Below, one piece after another: positions 28,967 to 39,898 of a stretch of 64,000 nucleotides of DNA. The position numbers were made by a program, and so were the translations under genes. Positions within the stretch are counted from its first letter, which is position 1. Each line of letters begins with the position of its first letter. Under the pieces are notes generated by a model, which saw only the letters and a list, made by a program, of their open reading frames with translations, had not been told where the DNA came from and made no database searches. Origin of the DNA: Methylobacterium sp. J-048 (lineage in GTDB: Bacteria; Pseudomonadota; Alphaproteobacteria; Rhizobiales; Beijerinckiaceae); assembly GCF_022829515.1 (NCBI RefSeq), contig NZ_JAKSYL010000077.1, forward strand, positions 1-64,000, read 5' to 3'.

Positions 28967-29209
28967 AGCAATAATCCTTTTCTAAAGTAAAATTAAGCAA
29001 CGTTATTTACTTACGTATTGTCGATATGGCCAAGTAAATCGAATGAACTTGTCCGCAATCGAACATAACACGTTGTTGGGCCGGTCACCCCTTTAATATA
29101 TCACGCAGGGCCGTCCAACCGATCGAAAATTCAATCAGACCCGCAGGGGGCAACCCAAGCAGGTCTGTTCAAGATCCGCACGCCGCAGAGAGCGCGCGCT
29201 GCAGACGTT

Positions 29210-30277
29210 TCACGCCACGCTGCGCTCGATCTCCTCCTCGTCGCAGATCACGCCGGCATTACCCTCGAACTCGGCCGCGAGGTCCACGGGGGCGTGGGTC
29301 GGGGCCGCGGCGGCGCGGTCGCGCGCGAAGGTCGAGAGGAACAGCCGCATGACGTGGCGCACGCCCGCGTCGTTGATGGTGCGCTGGTCCTCGTTGTAGT
29401 AGCGGCCGGCATTCACGTTGCTGGTGACGATGTCGTAGGCGGGGAAATACACCGCCCGCGGATCGCCCCGGCCGACCACCTCGCCGGCGGCCACCCGCAG
29501 CACCGACTTGGAGTAGCTGTTCGACTCCATCACGTGCCGGTCCATGTATGTCGCGATCATCGGCACCGGCGAGACCGTGAAGATCACCCGGGCCTTGGGA
29601 TTCACGCTCCAGAGCCGGTCCAGGAAGCCATTGAGGTCGCCCAGGACCTCGCCCGCACCGGCATTGACGCACTCGTACAGGTCCGGATCGAAGGTCCCGC
29701 CCGCGACCCCGGGGGCGAGCGGCAGCGCGGCGCCGTCGGCCCGCCAGCGCCAGCCCTCGGTGAGGCCGAGCGTCAGCACGAACACGTCGAGGGTCTCGAA
29801 CAGGCGGCGCACCTCGGCCAGGTGCGCGTCGCGGGCCGCGATCACCTCGGCCTCGCTCGCAAATCCCGCCGGCTCGACGGTGGGGCGGAACGGGTCGACG
29901 TAGCGGCCGTCGTCGCGCAGCCACGCCTTCAGCTCCGGCTCGAATTGGCCGTAGGCCCGGTCGAACAGCTGCACGAACTGGCGCGTGTAGTAGAGGTTGC
30001 CGTACCGGGCCGAGAAGGTGCCGAACTGGCGGGCATTGGCCTCCTCGGCGCTCATGCCGGGCGGCGGCGGCTCGGTCAGGTAGTAGTTGAAGCCGGCGCC
30101 GCGCACCGCCTCGGCCACCCTTTGCGCGAAGCAGGAGCCGCCGGTGGCGACCTTGTCGGTCGGCCCGATCGCGAACGTGTCCTTCGGGTGCGGATTGACC
30201 GCGAAGGGCGGCACGTTGGTCACGACCTTGCGCCAGAATCGCTCGGCCGGTAGACCCGTATACGGATTCAACGCCAT
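29210..30277 (-). CDS. GSCFA-domain protein
   Basis: The product is 355 residues. The defining motif appears as ATGGSCFAQRVAEAV near residue 45, preceded by the usual N-terminal block with DTFAIGPTDKVA. The later segments VFVLTLGLTEGW, FTVSPVPMIATY and VYFPAYDIVTS fit the family. GSCFA belongs to the SGNH/GDSL hydrolase clan; the Ser of GSCFA and a later Asp/His pair are the likely catalytic residues. It may add or remove acyl groups on a surface polysaccharide, but this is inferred. It has normal high GC, unlike the adjacent genes. GAGGG precedes the ATG. It diverges from the WcbI-like gene, 57 bases away. Confidence 0.85.
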   Translation of the reverse strand: MALNPYTGLPAERFWRKVVTNVPPFAVNPHPKDTFAIGPTDKVATGGSCFAQRVAEAVRGAGFNYYLTEPPPPGMSAEEANARQFGTFSARYGNLYYTRQFVQLFDRAYGQFEPELKAWLRDDGRYVDPFRPTVEPAGFASEAEVIAARDAHLAEVRRLFETLDVFVLTLGLTEGWRWRADGAALPLAPGVAGGTFDPDLYECVNAGAGEVLGDLNGFLDRLWSVNPKARVIFTVSPVPMIATYMDRHVMESNSYSKSVLRVAAGEVVGRGDPRAVYFPAYDIVTSNVNAGRYYNEDQRTINDAGVRHVMRLFLSTFARDRAAAAPTHAPVDLAAEFEGNAGVICDEEEIERSVA

Positions 30278-30334
30278 CTTCGAACCCTCTTCTTCACGAC
30301 GGCAAGATCTTCACGACGGCGTGCGCCCTCGGGG

Positions 30335-31402
30335 ATGCCGAGCCGTCCGCTGACACCGGCACGCGACGTGGCCCTGAACGATCTGCCCCGGCGCGCCCGC
30401 AGCGCGTTGTCCCTGTCGACCCCCAGTTGGGCGCCCACCTGGGCGACACCATGGCGAAACCGCGCGCGCGCCGCCACCACGCGCGACGGGCCGGCCATCG
30501 CGGTGCTGGGCAATTGCCAGGCCCGGGGCATCGCCCAGGCGATACGCCTGCTCGCGCCGAAGAGCCCCGTGCGCTACCTGCCCATGGGCTCGCTCAAGCG
30601 CGACCACGGCCATGTCGACGGCCTGATCCGGACGCTGCGCTCCCACGACCACGTCTTCTCTCAGGTCTTCCCGGGCGGCCTGATCCCGGGCGGCGATATC
30701 GCGACCGTTCGAGCGGCCGATCCGCGGCTCAAGCTGTTCCCGTCGATCGTGTTCTCGGCGTTCCATCCGGACATGGTCTATGTCGGCCAGGCCTCGGACC
30801 TCGCGGCGCTCAAGCTCGCGCCCTCGCCGATGGGGCAGTACCACTCGGCGATCGTCCTCTGCGCCCACCGGCTCGGCCTCGATGCCGGGCGCACCGCCGG
30901 CCTGTTCCGCGAGGACGTGTTCCGGCGGCTCGGCTATCTCGACCATTGGGATCCGGCCGTGCACGAGCTGGTCGGGTCCGCCGCCGCCCTGGGCTTCGGC
31001 CTCGACCGGGAGGTGACCCGGTGGGCGCGCCGGGGCGCGTTCATGCACGTGATGAACCACCCCAAGGCGTTCGTCATCGGCGACATCGCCCGGCGGCTGC
31101 TGCAGGAGGGCGGGCTCGCGCCCCAGCCCGTGGAGATCGAGGATTACCTCGGCGACGAGCTGGCCCAGGACGTGGTCTGGCCGCTCTACCCGGCGATCGC
31201 GGAGCATTTCGGGCTGACCGGCTCGTTCCTGTTCAAGATGAAGCCCCGAGGCGAGGACTTCCCGACGCTCTACGACCTGCCGGGCTTCATCGCGGCGAGT
31301 TTTTCCATCTACGACGCGATGCCGGCCGGCGATCTTGCCTGCCAGCGGGTGGATGCGTGGCTCGCCGCGCCCGAGATCGTCGCGCTGTTCCGGGCCGGTT
31401 AG
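30335..31402 (+). CDS. WcbI-like polysaccharide biosynthesis protein
   Basis: The product is 355 residues. The signature IAVLGNCQARGIAQAIRLL (about residues 54-72) is the GNCQ motif of WcbI, a capsule enzyme of Burkholderia with an SGNH-like fold that binds coenzyme A and is thought to act as an acetyltransferase. FSAFHPDMVYVG and the AFMHVMNHPKAFVIGDIA block with conserved His are also typical. The first 50 residues are basic and poorly conserved; GTG at 30368 is a possible shorter start. Its divergent partner has the GSCFA fold of the same clan. High GC, so not part of the recent insertion. Confidence 0.82.
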   Translation: MPSRPLTPARDVALNDLPRRARSALSLSTPSWAPTWATPWRNRARAATTRDGPAIAVLGNCQARGIAQAIRLLAPKSPVRYLPMGSLKRDHGHVDGLIRTLRSHDHVFSQVFPGGLIPGGDIATVRAADPRLKLFPSIVFSAFHPDMVYVGQASDLAALKLAPSPMGQYHSAIVLCAHRLGLDAGRTAGLFREDVFRRLGYLDHWDPAVHELVGSAAALGFGLDREVTRWARRGAFMHVMNHPKAFVIGDIARRLLQEGGLAPQPVEIEDYLGDELAQDVVWPLYPAIAEHFGLTGSFLFKMKPRGEDFPTLYDLPGFIAASFSIYDAMPAGDLACQRVDAWLAAPEIVALFRAG

Positions 31403-31407
31403 AGCGC

Positions 31408-31500
31408 TCGCCGCCGAAGTGGACACCGGTTCGGCGCAAGCGAGCGCGTCATATCAATGACTTAGAGGCGAGCCCGATTGCAACGCGATCGGGAACGGCT
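31408..31500. repeat. Family E repeat, left copy
   Basis: GCGCTCGCCGCCGAAGTGGACACCGGTTCGGCGCAAGCGAGCGC reappears in inverted orientation at about 31948-31996. The next 50 bases (CGTCATATCAATGACTTAGAG, then CCCGATTGCAACGCGATCGGG) form further small hairpins. It follows the WcbI-like gene. Confidence 0.75.
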
Positions 31501-31515
31501 CTAATCGCGGCCGGC

Positions 31516-31908
31516 TCAGCCCGCCGCGCAGAGCGGCGCGTCGCTCAGGCCCTCGACCATCATCCGGACCAGCCGGTTGACCGCCTGCACCTGGAACGGC
31601 TTGCGCAGGAACAGGCTGCCCGGGACGCCCCGGCCGCCGCTCGAATCGGTCGAGGTGTAGACCACCGGCCGGTCGGCATGGATCGCCCGGAAGGCGTGGG
31701 CCACGATCCAGCCGTCGATCAGCCCGGGCAGATGGATGTCGGTGAACAGCCAGTCGATCTCGTGGCCGCGCGTCCGCAGGAGCGTCAGCGCCGCCTCCCC
31801 CGTGGAGGCCTCGATCACCCGGATGCCCTGCGTCTCGCACAGGCTCGCGATGATCTCGAGGAGCAGGTAGCTATCCTCGACGATGAGGACGCACTGGGCG
31901 GGGTGCAT
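31516..31908 (-). CDS. Single-domain response regulator (CheY-like receiver)
   Basis: The product is 130 residues, one receiver domain and nothing else. Seen: the acidic pair in LIVEDSYLLLE near residues 10-11, the phosphate-accepting Asp in LFTDIHLPG (about residue 57), Thr in YTSTDS and Lys in FLRKPF. It has no output domain, so it would act by protein contact or as a phosphate sink. No kinase is adjacent. The gene lies exactly between two inverted copies of the family E repeat. Confidence 0.88.
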   Translation of the reverse strand: MHPAQCVLIVEDSYLLLEIIASLCETQGIRVIEASTGEAALTLLRTRGHEIDWLFTDIHLPGLIDGWIVAHAFRAIHADRPVVYTSTDSSGGRGVPGSLFLRKPFQVQAVNRLVRMMVEGLSDAPLCAAG

Positions 31909-32332
31909 GCGGAGGGTCCGGGGATCGCACGAAGTCTTTGATCGGAAGCGCTCGCTTGCGCCGAACCGGTATCCACGTCGACGGCGAGCGCTTCATGCGA
32001 ATCAAGAACCGACAGGGTTGAGGATCTCTTAAAAGCCGCCGCGAAACCGGTATCCGGTGCTGTTGCATCGCGGCAACCGGCGGGGCGGAAATGGCTCCGC
32101 GCGACAGCCTCCTTGCACGATTGCCCCGGCATGGCCGCAATCCGGGCGCGTCAGCATTCGCGAGCGTGCGGCAGCGCACGCCGCCGACCGGCGCGGGCTC
32201 GCAGGACGCTCCGCGGCGCCGGCCTGAACCGTCGCTTAACCATCCGCGCCTATCACCGGCGCTCAGGACTACGCGGACCCGCCTCGAAGACCAGCAGCCG
32301 GCCTTCGGCACCGCTCGAGGAGTTGAACGATC
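31909..32332. repeat. Gene-free stretch with family E repeat, right copy, and the pal upstream region
   Basis: At about 31948-31996, GCGCTCGCTTGCGCCGAACCGGTATCCACGTCGACGGCGAGCGCT is the inverted counterpart of the repeat at 31408. A shorter partial copy of its arm, AAACCGGTATCCGG, follows near 32043. The rest holds no gene I can support. The pal promoter is probably within the last 150 bases. Confidence 0.65.
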
Positions 32333-32827
32333 ATGCCCCAGCGTTTCCGCGCACTCGCCCTCGGCCTTTCTGTCTGCGCCGCCCTCGGGCTCGGCGCCTG
32401 CAGCAACGACAAGGACCTCGCCGACGCCTCCGCGTTCGGGGCAGGGGCCGCGACCCCGGGCAGCGCGCAGGACTTCGTCGTCAATATCGGCGACCGGGTC
32501 TTCTTCGAGTCGGATTCCACCGACCTGACGCCCACCGCCACCGCCACACTCGACAAGCAGGCGGCCTGGCTGCAGCGCTACCCGCGCTACACCTTCATCA
32601 TCGAGGGCCATGCCGACGAGCGCGGCACCCGCGAGTACAACTTCTCCCTGGGCGCCCGCCGGGCCCAGTCGGTCAACGACTACCTGGCCACACGGGGCAT
32701 CGGGGCGAACCGGATGCGCACCGTCTCCTACGGCAAGGAGCGCCCGGTGGCGGTGTGCAACGACATCTCGTGCTGGTCCCAGAACCGCCGCGCGGTGATC
32801 GTGCTCGACCGCGGCGCCGGGGCGTAA
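32333..32827 (+). CDS. pal: Peptidoglycan-associated lipoprotein Pal
   Basis: The product is 164 residues. It has a lipoprotein signal (ALALGLSVCAALGLGAC, lipobox LGAC, Cys 23), a short linker and an OmpA-like domain. The peptidoglycan-binding signature is clear: FFESDSTDLTPTATATLDKQ, IIEGHADERGTREYN and NRRAVI. Pal anchors the outer membrane to peptidoglycan and works with Tol proteins in cell constriction. cpoB follows at 33000 on the same strand, the usual tolB-pal-cpoB order; tolB is not upstream here, so the cluster is split. Confidence 0.95.
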   Translation: MPQRFRALALGLSVCAALGLGACSNDKDLADASAFGAGAATPGSAQDFVVNIGDRVFFESDSTDLTPTATATLDKQAAWLQRYPRYTFIIEGHADERGTREYNFSLGARRAQSVNDYLATRGIGANRMRTVSYGKERPVAVCNDISCWSQNRRAVIVLDRGAGA

Positions 32828-32858
32828 GTCTTCGCGGATCCGGCACCAAGCCACGTCC

Positions 32859-32889
32859 GCCTGCCGGTTCCTTCGAAGAACCGGCAGGC
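32859..32889 (+). terminator. Hairpin after pal
   Basis: GCCTGCCGGTTC pairs perfectly with GAACCGGCAGGC around a 7-base loop, 30 bases after the pal stop. There is no T run, so it could be a processing or attenuation hairpin between pal and cpoB instead of a full terminator. Confidence 0.45.
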
Positions 32890-32999
32890 ATTGCCGCGAA
32901 GAATTGGCCGGCCGCGGCTTCGACCTTTCCGCGCCGCAGTTTTGCCGCGGACCGGCGCATCTGATAGGGCCTCGCGCTTCCATCGGACCGCAGCCCATC

Positions 33000-34004
33000 A
33001 TGCCCGCCCGCCTTCGCACACGCCTCGCGCTCACCACGATCCTCGGGGGCCTGCTCCTCGGTCATCCGGCCGCCGCGCAGGATGCCTCGGAACTGGTGGT
33101 GCGCCTGGGGCGCATCGAGAATCAGTCCCGGATCATGGCCGGGCAGATCGAGACCCTCCAGTACGAGAACCGGCAACTGAAAGAGCAGCTGCGCAAGTTC
33201 CAGGAGGATGTCGAGTTTCGCCTGAACGAGGGCAGGGGCGGCGGGAAGGCCGCTCCCTCGGCGGCGCCGGCACAGGCCCCATCGGGTACGGTCAACGGCG
33301 GCAACCCGGGCTCTGGGCGTCCGGGCAAGCGCGGCGACGCGTTCGATCCGGCGCAGGCTCCCGGCGCTCCCGGGGCGCCGATGCCGCTCGGCAGCACGCA
33401 GCCCTCTCCACCCCTGCCCCCGCGGGAGGCCGCCGAGGCGGCCCCTGTACGGCCGCAAGCTCTGCCCCGGCCCCCGATCGAGGATGAGGATCCGGATGCC
33501 GAGGGTGCCGCTCCCGGCTACGACGAGCCTGTGGACCTGCGCCCGCCCGCCCGCACCGGTGCGATCCCGGTCCCGGCGCCCCGCCCGGCCGAGAGTGTCG
33601 CCGCGACCCGGACGGGCGACCCGGCCGCCGATTACGACGCCGCTGTGGAGCTGTACCGCTCCAAGCAGTACGAGCAGGCCGAGATGGGTCTGCGCCAGTT
33701 CATCCAGTCGCATCCGCGCGACAACCGGATCGCCGGCGCGACCTACTGGCTGGGCGAGAGCTACCTGGCCCGGGGCCGCAACCGCGAGGCGGCCGAGCAA
33801 TTCCTGAAGGTCTCCACCGACTATGCCCGCTCATCCCAGGCGCCGGACGCGATGCTGAAGCTCGGCGTCACGCTCAACGCACTCGGAGCCCGCGAGCAGG
33901 CCTGCGCGACGCTCGCCGAGCTGGACCGAAAATTCCCCAATGCCGGCACCAACGTCCGCCAGGGCGTTGCCCGGGAGCAGAAGCGCGCCCGCTGCGCGGC
34001 CTGA
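33000..34004 (+). CDS. cpoB: Cell division coordinator CpoB (YbgF) family protein
   Basis: The product is 334 residues from ATG 33000. It has a signal peptide (RLALTTILGGLLLGHPAAAQ), an N-terminal coiled coil (VRLGRIENQSRIMAGQIETLQYENRQLKEQLRKFQEDVEFRL), a Pro/Ala-rich linker of about 120 residues, and a C-terminal TPR domain (YDAAVELYRSKQYEQAEMGLRQFIQSHP and on). CpoB is periplasmic and links outer-membrane constriction by Tol-Pal with peptidoglycan synthesis. It follows pal, as in most proteobacteria. The long disordered linker is longer than in E. coli. Confidence 0.92.
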   Translation: MPARLRTRLALTTILGGLLLGHPAAAQDASELVVRLGRIENQSRIMAGQIETLQYENRQLKEQLRKFQEDVEFRLNEGRGGGKAAPSAAPAQAPSGTVNGGNPGSGRPGKRGDAFDPAQAPGAPGAPMPLGSTQPSPPLPPREAAEAAPVRPQALPRPPIEDEDPDAEGAAPGYDEPVDLRPPARTGAIPVPAPRPAESVAATRTGDPAADYDAAVELYRSKQYEQAEMGLRQFIQSHPRDNRIAGATYWLGESYLARGRNREAAEQFLKVSTDYARSSQAPDAMLKLGVTLNALGAREQACATLAELDRKFPNAGTNVRQGVAREQKRARCAA

Positions 34005-34110
34005 TCGGGATCCCAAAGGGCTTGAGCCCTTTGGCGGGGTGTCGGGGCAGAGCCCCGATGGACCAGGGCTCTGCCCTGGACCCGCAAAAGGTCCCGGACC
34101 TTTTGAATCC
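34004..34110. repeat. Family B and family C palindromes in tandem
   Basis: GGGATCCCAAAGGGCTTGAGCCCTTTGGCGGGG is followed by CAGGGCTCTGCCCTGGACCCGCAAAAGGTCCCGGACCTTTTGAA. The second hairpin (AAAAGGTCC/GGACCTTTT) has A and T runs on opposite sides and would terminate on either strand. The element ends exactly at the tilS ATG and so supplies its immediate upstream sequence. Confidence 0.75.
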
Positions 34111-35133
34111 ATGACTGGTCTGCCGGACGACCCGGTTCTCCGCGCCCTCGGGCCCTGGCTCGGCCGGTCCGACCGGGGCGTGCTGCTGGCCGTCTCGGGC
34201 GGCCCTGATTCGAGCGCCCTGATGCACGCCGCCGCGGCCCTCGGTGCGTCCGTACAGGTCGCCACCGTCGATCACGGCCTGCGCCCGGATTCCGGCCCGG
34301 AGGCCGAGGGGGTCGGCCGGGCAGCCCGGGCGCTCGGCCTGCCGCACGCGATCCTGGCCTGGGCGGGGCCAAAGCCCGGCGCCGGCTTGCAGGACGCGGC
34401 CCGGACCGCCCGCTATCGGCTGCTGACCGCGCATGCGGAGGCGATCGGCGCCGGCCTCGTGCTCACCGGTCATACCCAGGATGACCAGGCCGAGACCGTG
34501 CTGATGCGGCTTGCGGCCGGCAGCGGCCCGGCCGGGCTCGCCGGCATGCGGGCCGAACGAGCGCTCGCCCCCGGCATCACCCTCGGGCGGCCGTTCCTGG
34601 CCCTGCCGAAGGCGACCCTGACGGCCTGGTGTGAGACCCGCGGCATCCCGCATGTCCGCGACCCTGCCAATGCCGATCCGCGCTTCGCCCGCGCCCGGCT
34701 GCGCGCCGCCTGGGCCGCCCTGGAGCGCGAGGGCCTGAACCCGGCGCGTCTCGCGCGCCTCGCCGAGCGGGCCGCCCGGGACGACGACGCCCTTCGGGGC
34801 GCGGCCGAGCAGGCCTTTGCGGCGGCTCTGCTGCCGGCAAAGAATACCGACGGTGCCGCCTTGCGCCTCGACGGCGCCGTGCTGGCGGCTCTGCCGGAGG
34901 CCACCGCCCTGCGCTGCCTCGACGCCGCCCTGGTCCGGGCTGGCGCTGCGCCGCGCCGGCTGGAGCGCCTCGAATCCTTGGTGCTCGGGGCGCTGCTGCC
35001 GGCCCTGCGCCGCCGGGAGCCGATCCGGCGGACCCTGGCGGGGATTTTGGTCGCCGCGGATGCGGCCGGCACCGTGAGCCTCGCGCCCGCGCCGCCCCGG
35101 CGTCCCAGGTCGGCGGACAGGACCATGGATTGA
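34111..35133 (+). CDS. tilS: tRNA(Ile)-lysidine synthase
   Basis: The product is 340 residues. The PP-loop SGGPDSSAL is at residues 30-38, and VDHGLRPDSGPEAE and LTGHTQDDQAETVLMRLAAGSG are typical TilS motifs. The enzyme changes C34 of the AUA-decoding tRNA(Ile) to lysidine, using ATP and lysine. The C-terminal domain is short compared with the E. coli enzyme, as in other alphaproteobacteria. The start at 34111 abuts a repeat and has no normal Shine-Dalgarno, only AAAAGGTCCCGGACC further upstream. It precedes ftsH, a conserved arrangement with cpoB. Confidence 0.92.
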   Translation: MTGLPDDPVLRALGPWLGRSDRGVLLAVSGGPDSSALMHAAAALGASVQVATVDHGLRPDSGPEAEGVGRAARALGLPHAILAWAGPKPGAGLQDAARTARYRLLTAHAEAIGAGLVLTGHTQDDQAETVLMRLAAGSGPAGLAGMRAERALAPGITLGRPFLALPKATLTAWCETRGIPHVRDPANADPRFARARLRAAWAALEREGLNPARLARLAERAARDDDALRGAAEQAFAAALLPAKNTDGAALRLDGAVLAALPEATALRCLDAALVRAGAAPRRLERLESLVLGALLPALRRREPIRRTLAGILVAADAAGTVSLAPAPPRRPRSADRTMD

Positions 35134-35280
35134 AGAACGGATGTTCCCCTCGCCGCAGGGGGGACCGGCTTACTTGGCAAGGAAGCCCCCCCCGCCTACA
35201 TTGGCGAGGTGTGCACGGATGGACCGGCAAAGCCGCGCGATGTGTCCGTCTAGGGGGCCGCACGCACCAAGGATCGATCG

Positions 35281-37203
<1,923 letters not shown>

Positions 37204-37229
37204 GCCGGGCTGTGAGTTGAGACGAGAAG

Positions 37230-37252
37230 GGCGCCGCGAGGCGCCTTTTTTT
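37230..37252 (+). terminator. Rho-independent terminator of ftsH
   Basis: GGCGCC (37230-37235), loop GCGA, GGCGCC (37240-37245), then seven T. It is 27 bases after the ftsH stop. Confidence 0.85.
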
Positions 37253-37615
37253 GTTGGGTTTTTGGGTCTTGGCCTCCTGTCGGATAGGCGCTGTGGCCGC
37301 GTGCGTATCTCCCTCCCCCGCAGAGGCTAAGATGTTCACACAACCCTGGCCGAGACGCGCTCTCCTCCCCGCAAGGGGGAGGGGAAAAGCGCCTTTCTTT
37401 CAGAACCTTGGCGCTCGGGAGAGAAGTGTGAATCCGGTAGCCCGCAGAGGGGGGAGGGAAGGCGCGTGGCAGTTCCGGACCGAGCATCCCGCCGGCCCCG
37501 CATGACATTCCGCCCCGGCTGTCCAGGATCGCCTCCCGAAAGCTCGGCCGGTGGCTCGGCTCTCGGCGGCGAATCGGAAAGACCGGGGCCGGGATCTGTC
37601 TGAGTCGCGCACCCG
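37253..37615. repeat. Intergenic stretch made mainly of a family A palindromic repeat
   Basis: Between about 37311 and 37462 the arms CTCCCTCCCCCGCAGAG and CCCGCAGAGGGGGGAGGG enclose nested pairs (CTCCTCCCCGC / GGGGGAGGGG, GATGTTCACAC / GTGTGAATC). No gene is supported. The TauE promoter should lie in the last 100 bases. Confidence 0.65.
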
Positions 37616-38362
37616 ATGGCGTTGTCCGTGTATCTCGTCGTCGGTCTTGGGGCCGCGGTCGCCGGCTTCGTGCAGGGTCTGTCGGGCTTCGCGTTCGGGC
37701 TGGTGGCCCTGTCGTTCTGGGCCTGGGTGATCGACCCGCAGCTCGCCGCCGTGCTGGCGGTCGCCGGGTCTCTCACCGGCCAGGTCGTGGCCGCCGTTAC
37801 GGTCCGGCGCGGCTTCGACCGGGCGCGCCTGGCGCCGTTCCTGCTGGGCGGGCTGGCCGGCATTCCGCTCGGGGTGATGCTGCTGCCCCACCTCAATGCC
37901 GACTGGTTCAAGCTGGTGCTCGGCACCCTGCTGGTGGTCTGGTGCCCGGCGATGCTGCTGACCAAGGACCTGCCGCGGATCACCACGGGCGGACGGCTGG
38001 CGGATGCCGCGGTCGGGCTGAGCGGCGGCCTGCTCGGTGGGCTCGGCGGCTTCACCGGCACGCTGCCGACCCTGTGGTGCGTCCTGCGCGGCTACGAGCG
38101 GGACGTGCAGCGCACGATCATCCAGAACTTCAACCTGGCGATGCTCGCCGTCACGATGCTCGTCTATCTCGGCTCCGGCCTCGTGACCCGGAGCGCCCTG
38201 CCGATGCTGGCCGTGGTGCTGCCGGCCATGCTGATCCCGGTCCTGCTGGGCACCCGGGTCTATGTGGGTTTGAGCGAGACCGCCTTCCGCCGGGTGGTGC
38301 TCGGGCTCCTGACCGTCTCGGGCGTCACGCTGCTGGCGGCGGCGCTCCCGCGGGTGCTGTAA
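37616..38362 (+). CDS. TauE/SafE family membrane permease
   Basis: The product is 248 residues with about eight hydrophobic segments. The family repeats are visible: [21 protein letters not shown] in the first half and [21 protein letters not shown] in the second. TauE/SafE proteins export sulfite, sulfoacetate or other small anions across the inner membrane. The substrate here is not known. The gene precedes glmM by 122 bases on the same strand, with no evident functional link. Confidence 0.85.
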   Translation: MALSVYLVVGLGAAVAGFVQGLSGFAFGLVALSFWAWVIDPQLAAVLAVAGSLTGQVVAAVTVRRGFDRARLAPFLLGGLAGIPLGVMLLPHLNADWFKLVLGTLLVVWCPAMLLTKDLPRITTGGRLADAAVGLSGGLLGGLGGFTGTLPTLWCVLRGYERDVQRTIIQNFNLAMLAVTMLVYLGSGLVTRSALPMLAVVLPAMLIPVLLGTRVYVGLSETAFRRVVLGLLTVSGVTLLAAALPRVL

Positions 38363-38484
38363 GGCACCGCCCCATTTCGACCGTCTTTGTCGCGGAGCAC
38401 CCGGGGCAATCCAATCTGCTAAGGTCTGTCGGGCTACCCTGTCGCCGCGTTGGCCGGACGAGAGGCCCGGCACCGGAGATCCTG

Positions 38485-39828
38485 ATGGCGCGCAAGTATT
38501 TCGGAACCGACGGCATCCGGGGCCGGGCCAACGGGGTGATCACCCCGGAACTCGCCCTCAAGGTCGGTCAGGCGGCGGGCCTGGTGTTCCAGCGCGGCGA
38601 CCACCGCCACCGGGTGGTGATCGGCAAGGATACCCGTCTGTCGGGCTACATGATCGAGACCGCGCTGATCGCCGGCTTCACCTCGGTGGGCATGGACGTG
38701 CTGCAACTCGGCCCGGTGCCGACCCCCGCGGTGGCGATGCTGACCCGCTCGATGCGGGCCGATATCGGGGTGATGATCTCGGCCTCGCACAATGCCTTCG
38801 AGGATAACGGCATCAAGCTGTTCGGGCCCGACGGGTTCAAGCTCAACGACGCGATCGAAGGCGAGATCGAGGAATTGATCGACGCCGAGCTGCACACGCG
38901 GCTCGCCGGCTCCGCCGATCTCGGCCGGGCCAAGCGGATCGAGAGCGTGCATGCCCGCTACATCGAGTTCGCCAAGCGCACCCTGCCCCGCCATGTGACG
39001 CTCGACGGCTTGCGCGTGGTGGTCGATTGCGCCAACGGCGCCGCCTACCGGGTCGCCCCCGAGACCCTGTGGGAACTCGGCGCCGAGGTGATCGCCATCG
39101 GCACCGAGCCGGACGGGTTCAACATCAACCGGGATGTCGGCTCCACCGCTCCGGCGGCGCTGGTCGCCAAGGTGCGCGAGCGCCGGGCCGATATCGGCAT
39201 CGCGCTGGACGGCGACGCCGACCGGGTGCTGATCGTCGACGAGAAGGGCCACGTGGTCGACGGCGACCAGCTGATGGCGGTGGTCGCGCGGTCCTGGCAG
39301 GAGGACGAGCGGCTGACCCAGCCGGGGCTGGTGGCGACGATCATGTCCAATCTCGGCCTGGAGCGCTTCCTCGGCGGCCTCGGCCTGACCCTGGCCCGGA
39401 CCGCGGTGGGCGACCGCTACGTCCTCGAGCACATGCGCGAGCACGGCTACAATCTCGGCGGCGAGCAATCCGGCCACATCATCATGTCGGACTACACCAC
39501 CACGGGCGACGGCCTGGTGGCGGCCCTGCAGCTCCTGAGCGTGGTGCAGCGCCAGGGCCGGCCGGTGAGCGAGGTCTGCCACTGCTTCGACCCGCTGCCG
39601 CAGATCCTCAAGAACGTCCGCTACCGGACCGGCCAGCCGCTCAGCCAGGACAGCGTGGTCAGCGCGATCGCCCAGGCCCGCGCCCGCCTGGGCAATGGCG
39701 GCCGCCTGGTGATCCGCCCCTCCGGCACCGAGCCGGTGATCCGCGTGATGGCCGAGGGCGACGACCGCGGCCTGGTCAACGAGGTGGTTGACGAGGTGGT
39801 GGAGGCGGTCACCAAGGTCGCGGCCTGA
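38485..39828 (+). CDS. glmM: Phosphoglucosamine mutase
   Basis: The product is 447 residues, normal for GlmM. It opens [14 protein letters not shown]. The catalytic phosphoserine motif ISASHN is near residue 101, the metal loop DGDADR near residue 246, and the phosphate-binding [12 protein letters not shown] near residue 412. It converts glucosamine 6-phosphate to glucosamine 1-phosphate for UDP-GlcNAc, hence for peptidoglycan and lipid A. In many proteobacteria glmM lies near ftsH, as here, though a TauE gene intervenes. ATG 38485 has CCGGAGATCCTG upstream. Confidence 0.97.
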   Translation: MARKYFGTDGIRGRANGVITPELALKVGQAAGLVFQRGDHRHRVVIGKDTRLSGYMIETALIAGFTSVGMDVLQLGPVPTPAVAMLTRSMRADIGVMISASHNAFEDNGIKLFGPDGFKLNDAIEGEIEELIDAELHTRLAGSADLGRAKRIESVHARYIEFAKRTLPRHVTLDGLRVVVDCANGAAYRVAPETLWELGAEVIAIGTEPDGFNINRDVGSTAPAALVAKVRERRADIGIALDGDADRVLIVDEKGHVVDGDQLMAVVARSWQEDERLTQPGLVATIMSNLGLERFLGGLGLTLARTAVGDRYVLEHMREHGYNLGGEQSGHIIMSDYTTTGDGLVAALQLLSVVQRQGRPVSEVCHCFDPLPQILKNVRYRTGQPLSQDSVVSAIAQARARLGNGGRLVIRPSGTEPVIRVMAEGDDRGLVNEVVDEVVEAVTKVAA

Positions 39829-39831
39829 AGT

Positions 39832-39895
39832 CCGGGATCCCAAAGGGCCCGCGGCCCTTTGGCGGGGTTCGGGGGCGGAGCCCCTGATGACTGGA
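39832..39895. repeat. Family B palindromic repeat between convergent genes
   Basis: GGGATCCCAAAGGGCCCGCGGCCCTTTGGCGGGGTTCGGGGGCGGAGCCCC, just after the glmM stop and before the convergent YjbR-like gene. It may terminate both. Confidence 0.7.
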
Positions 39896-39898
39896 CGA

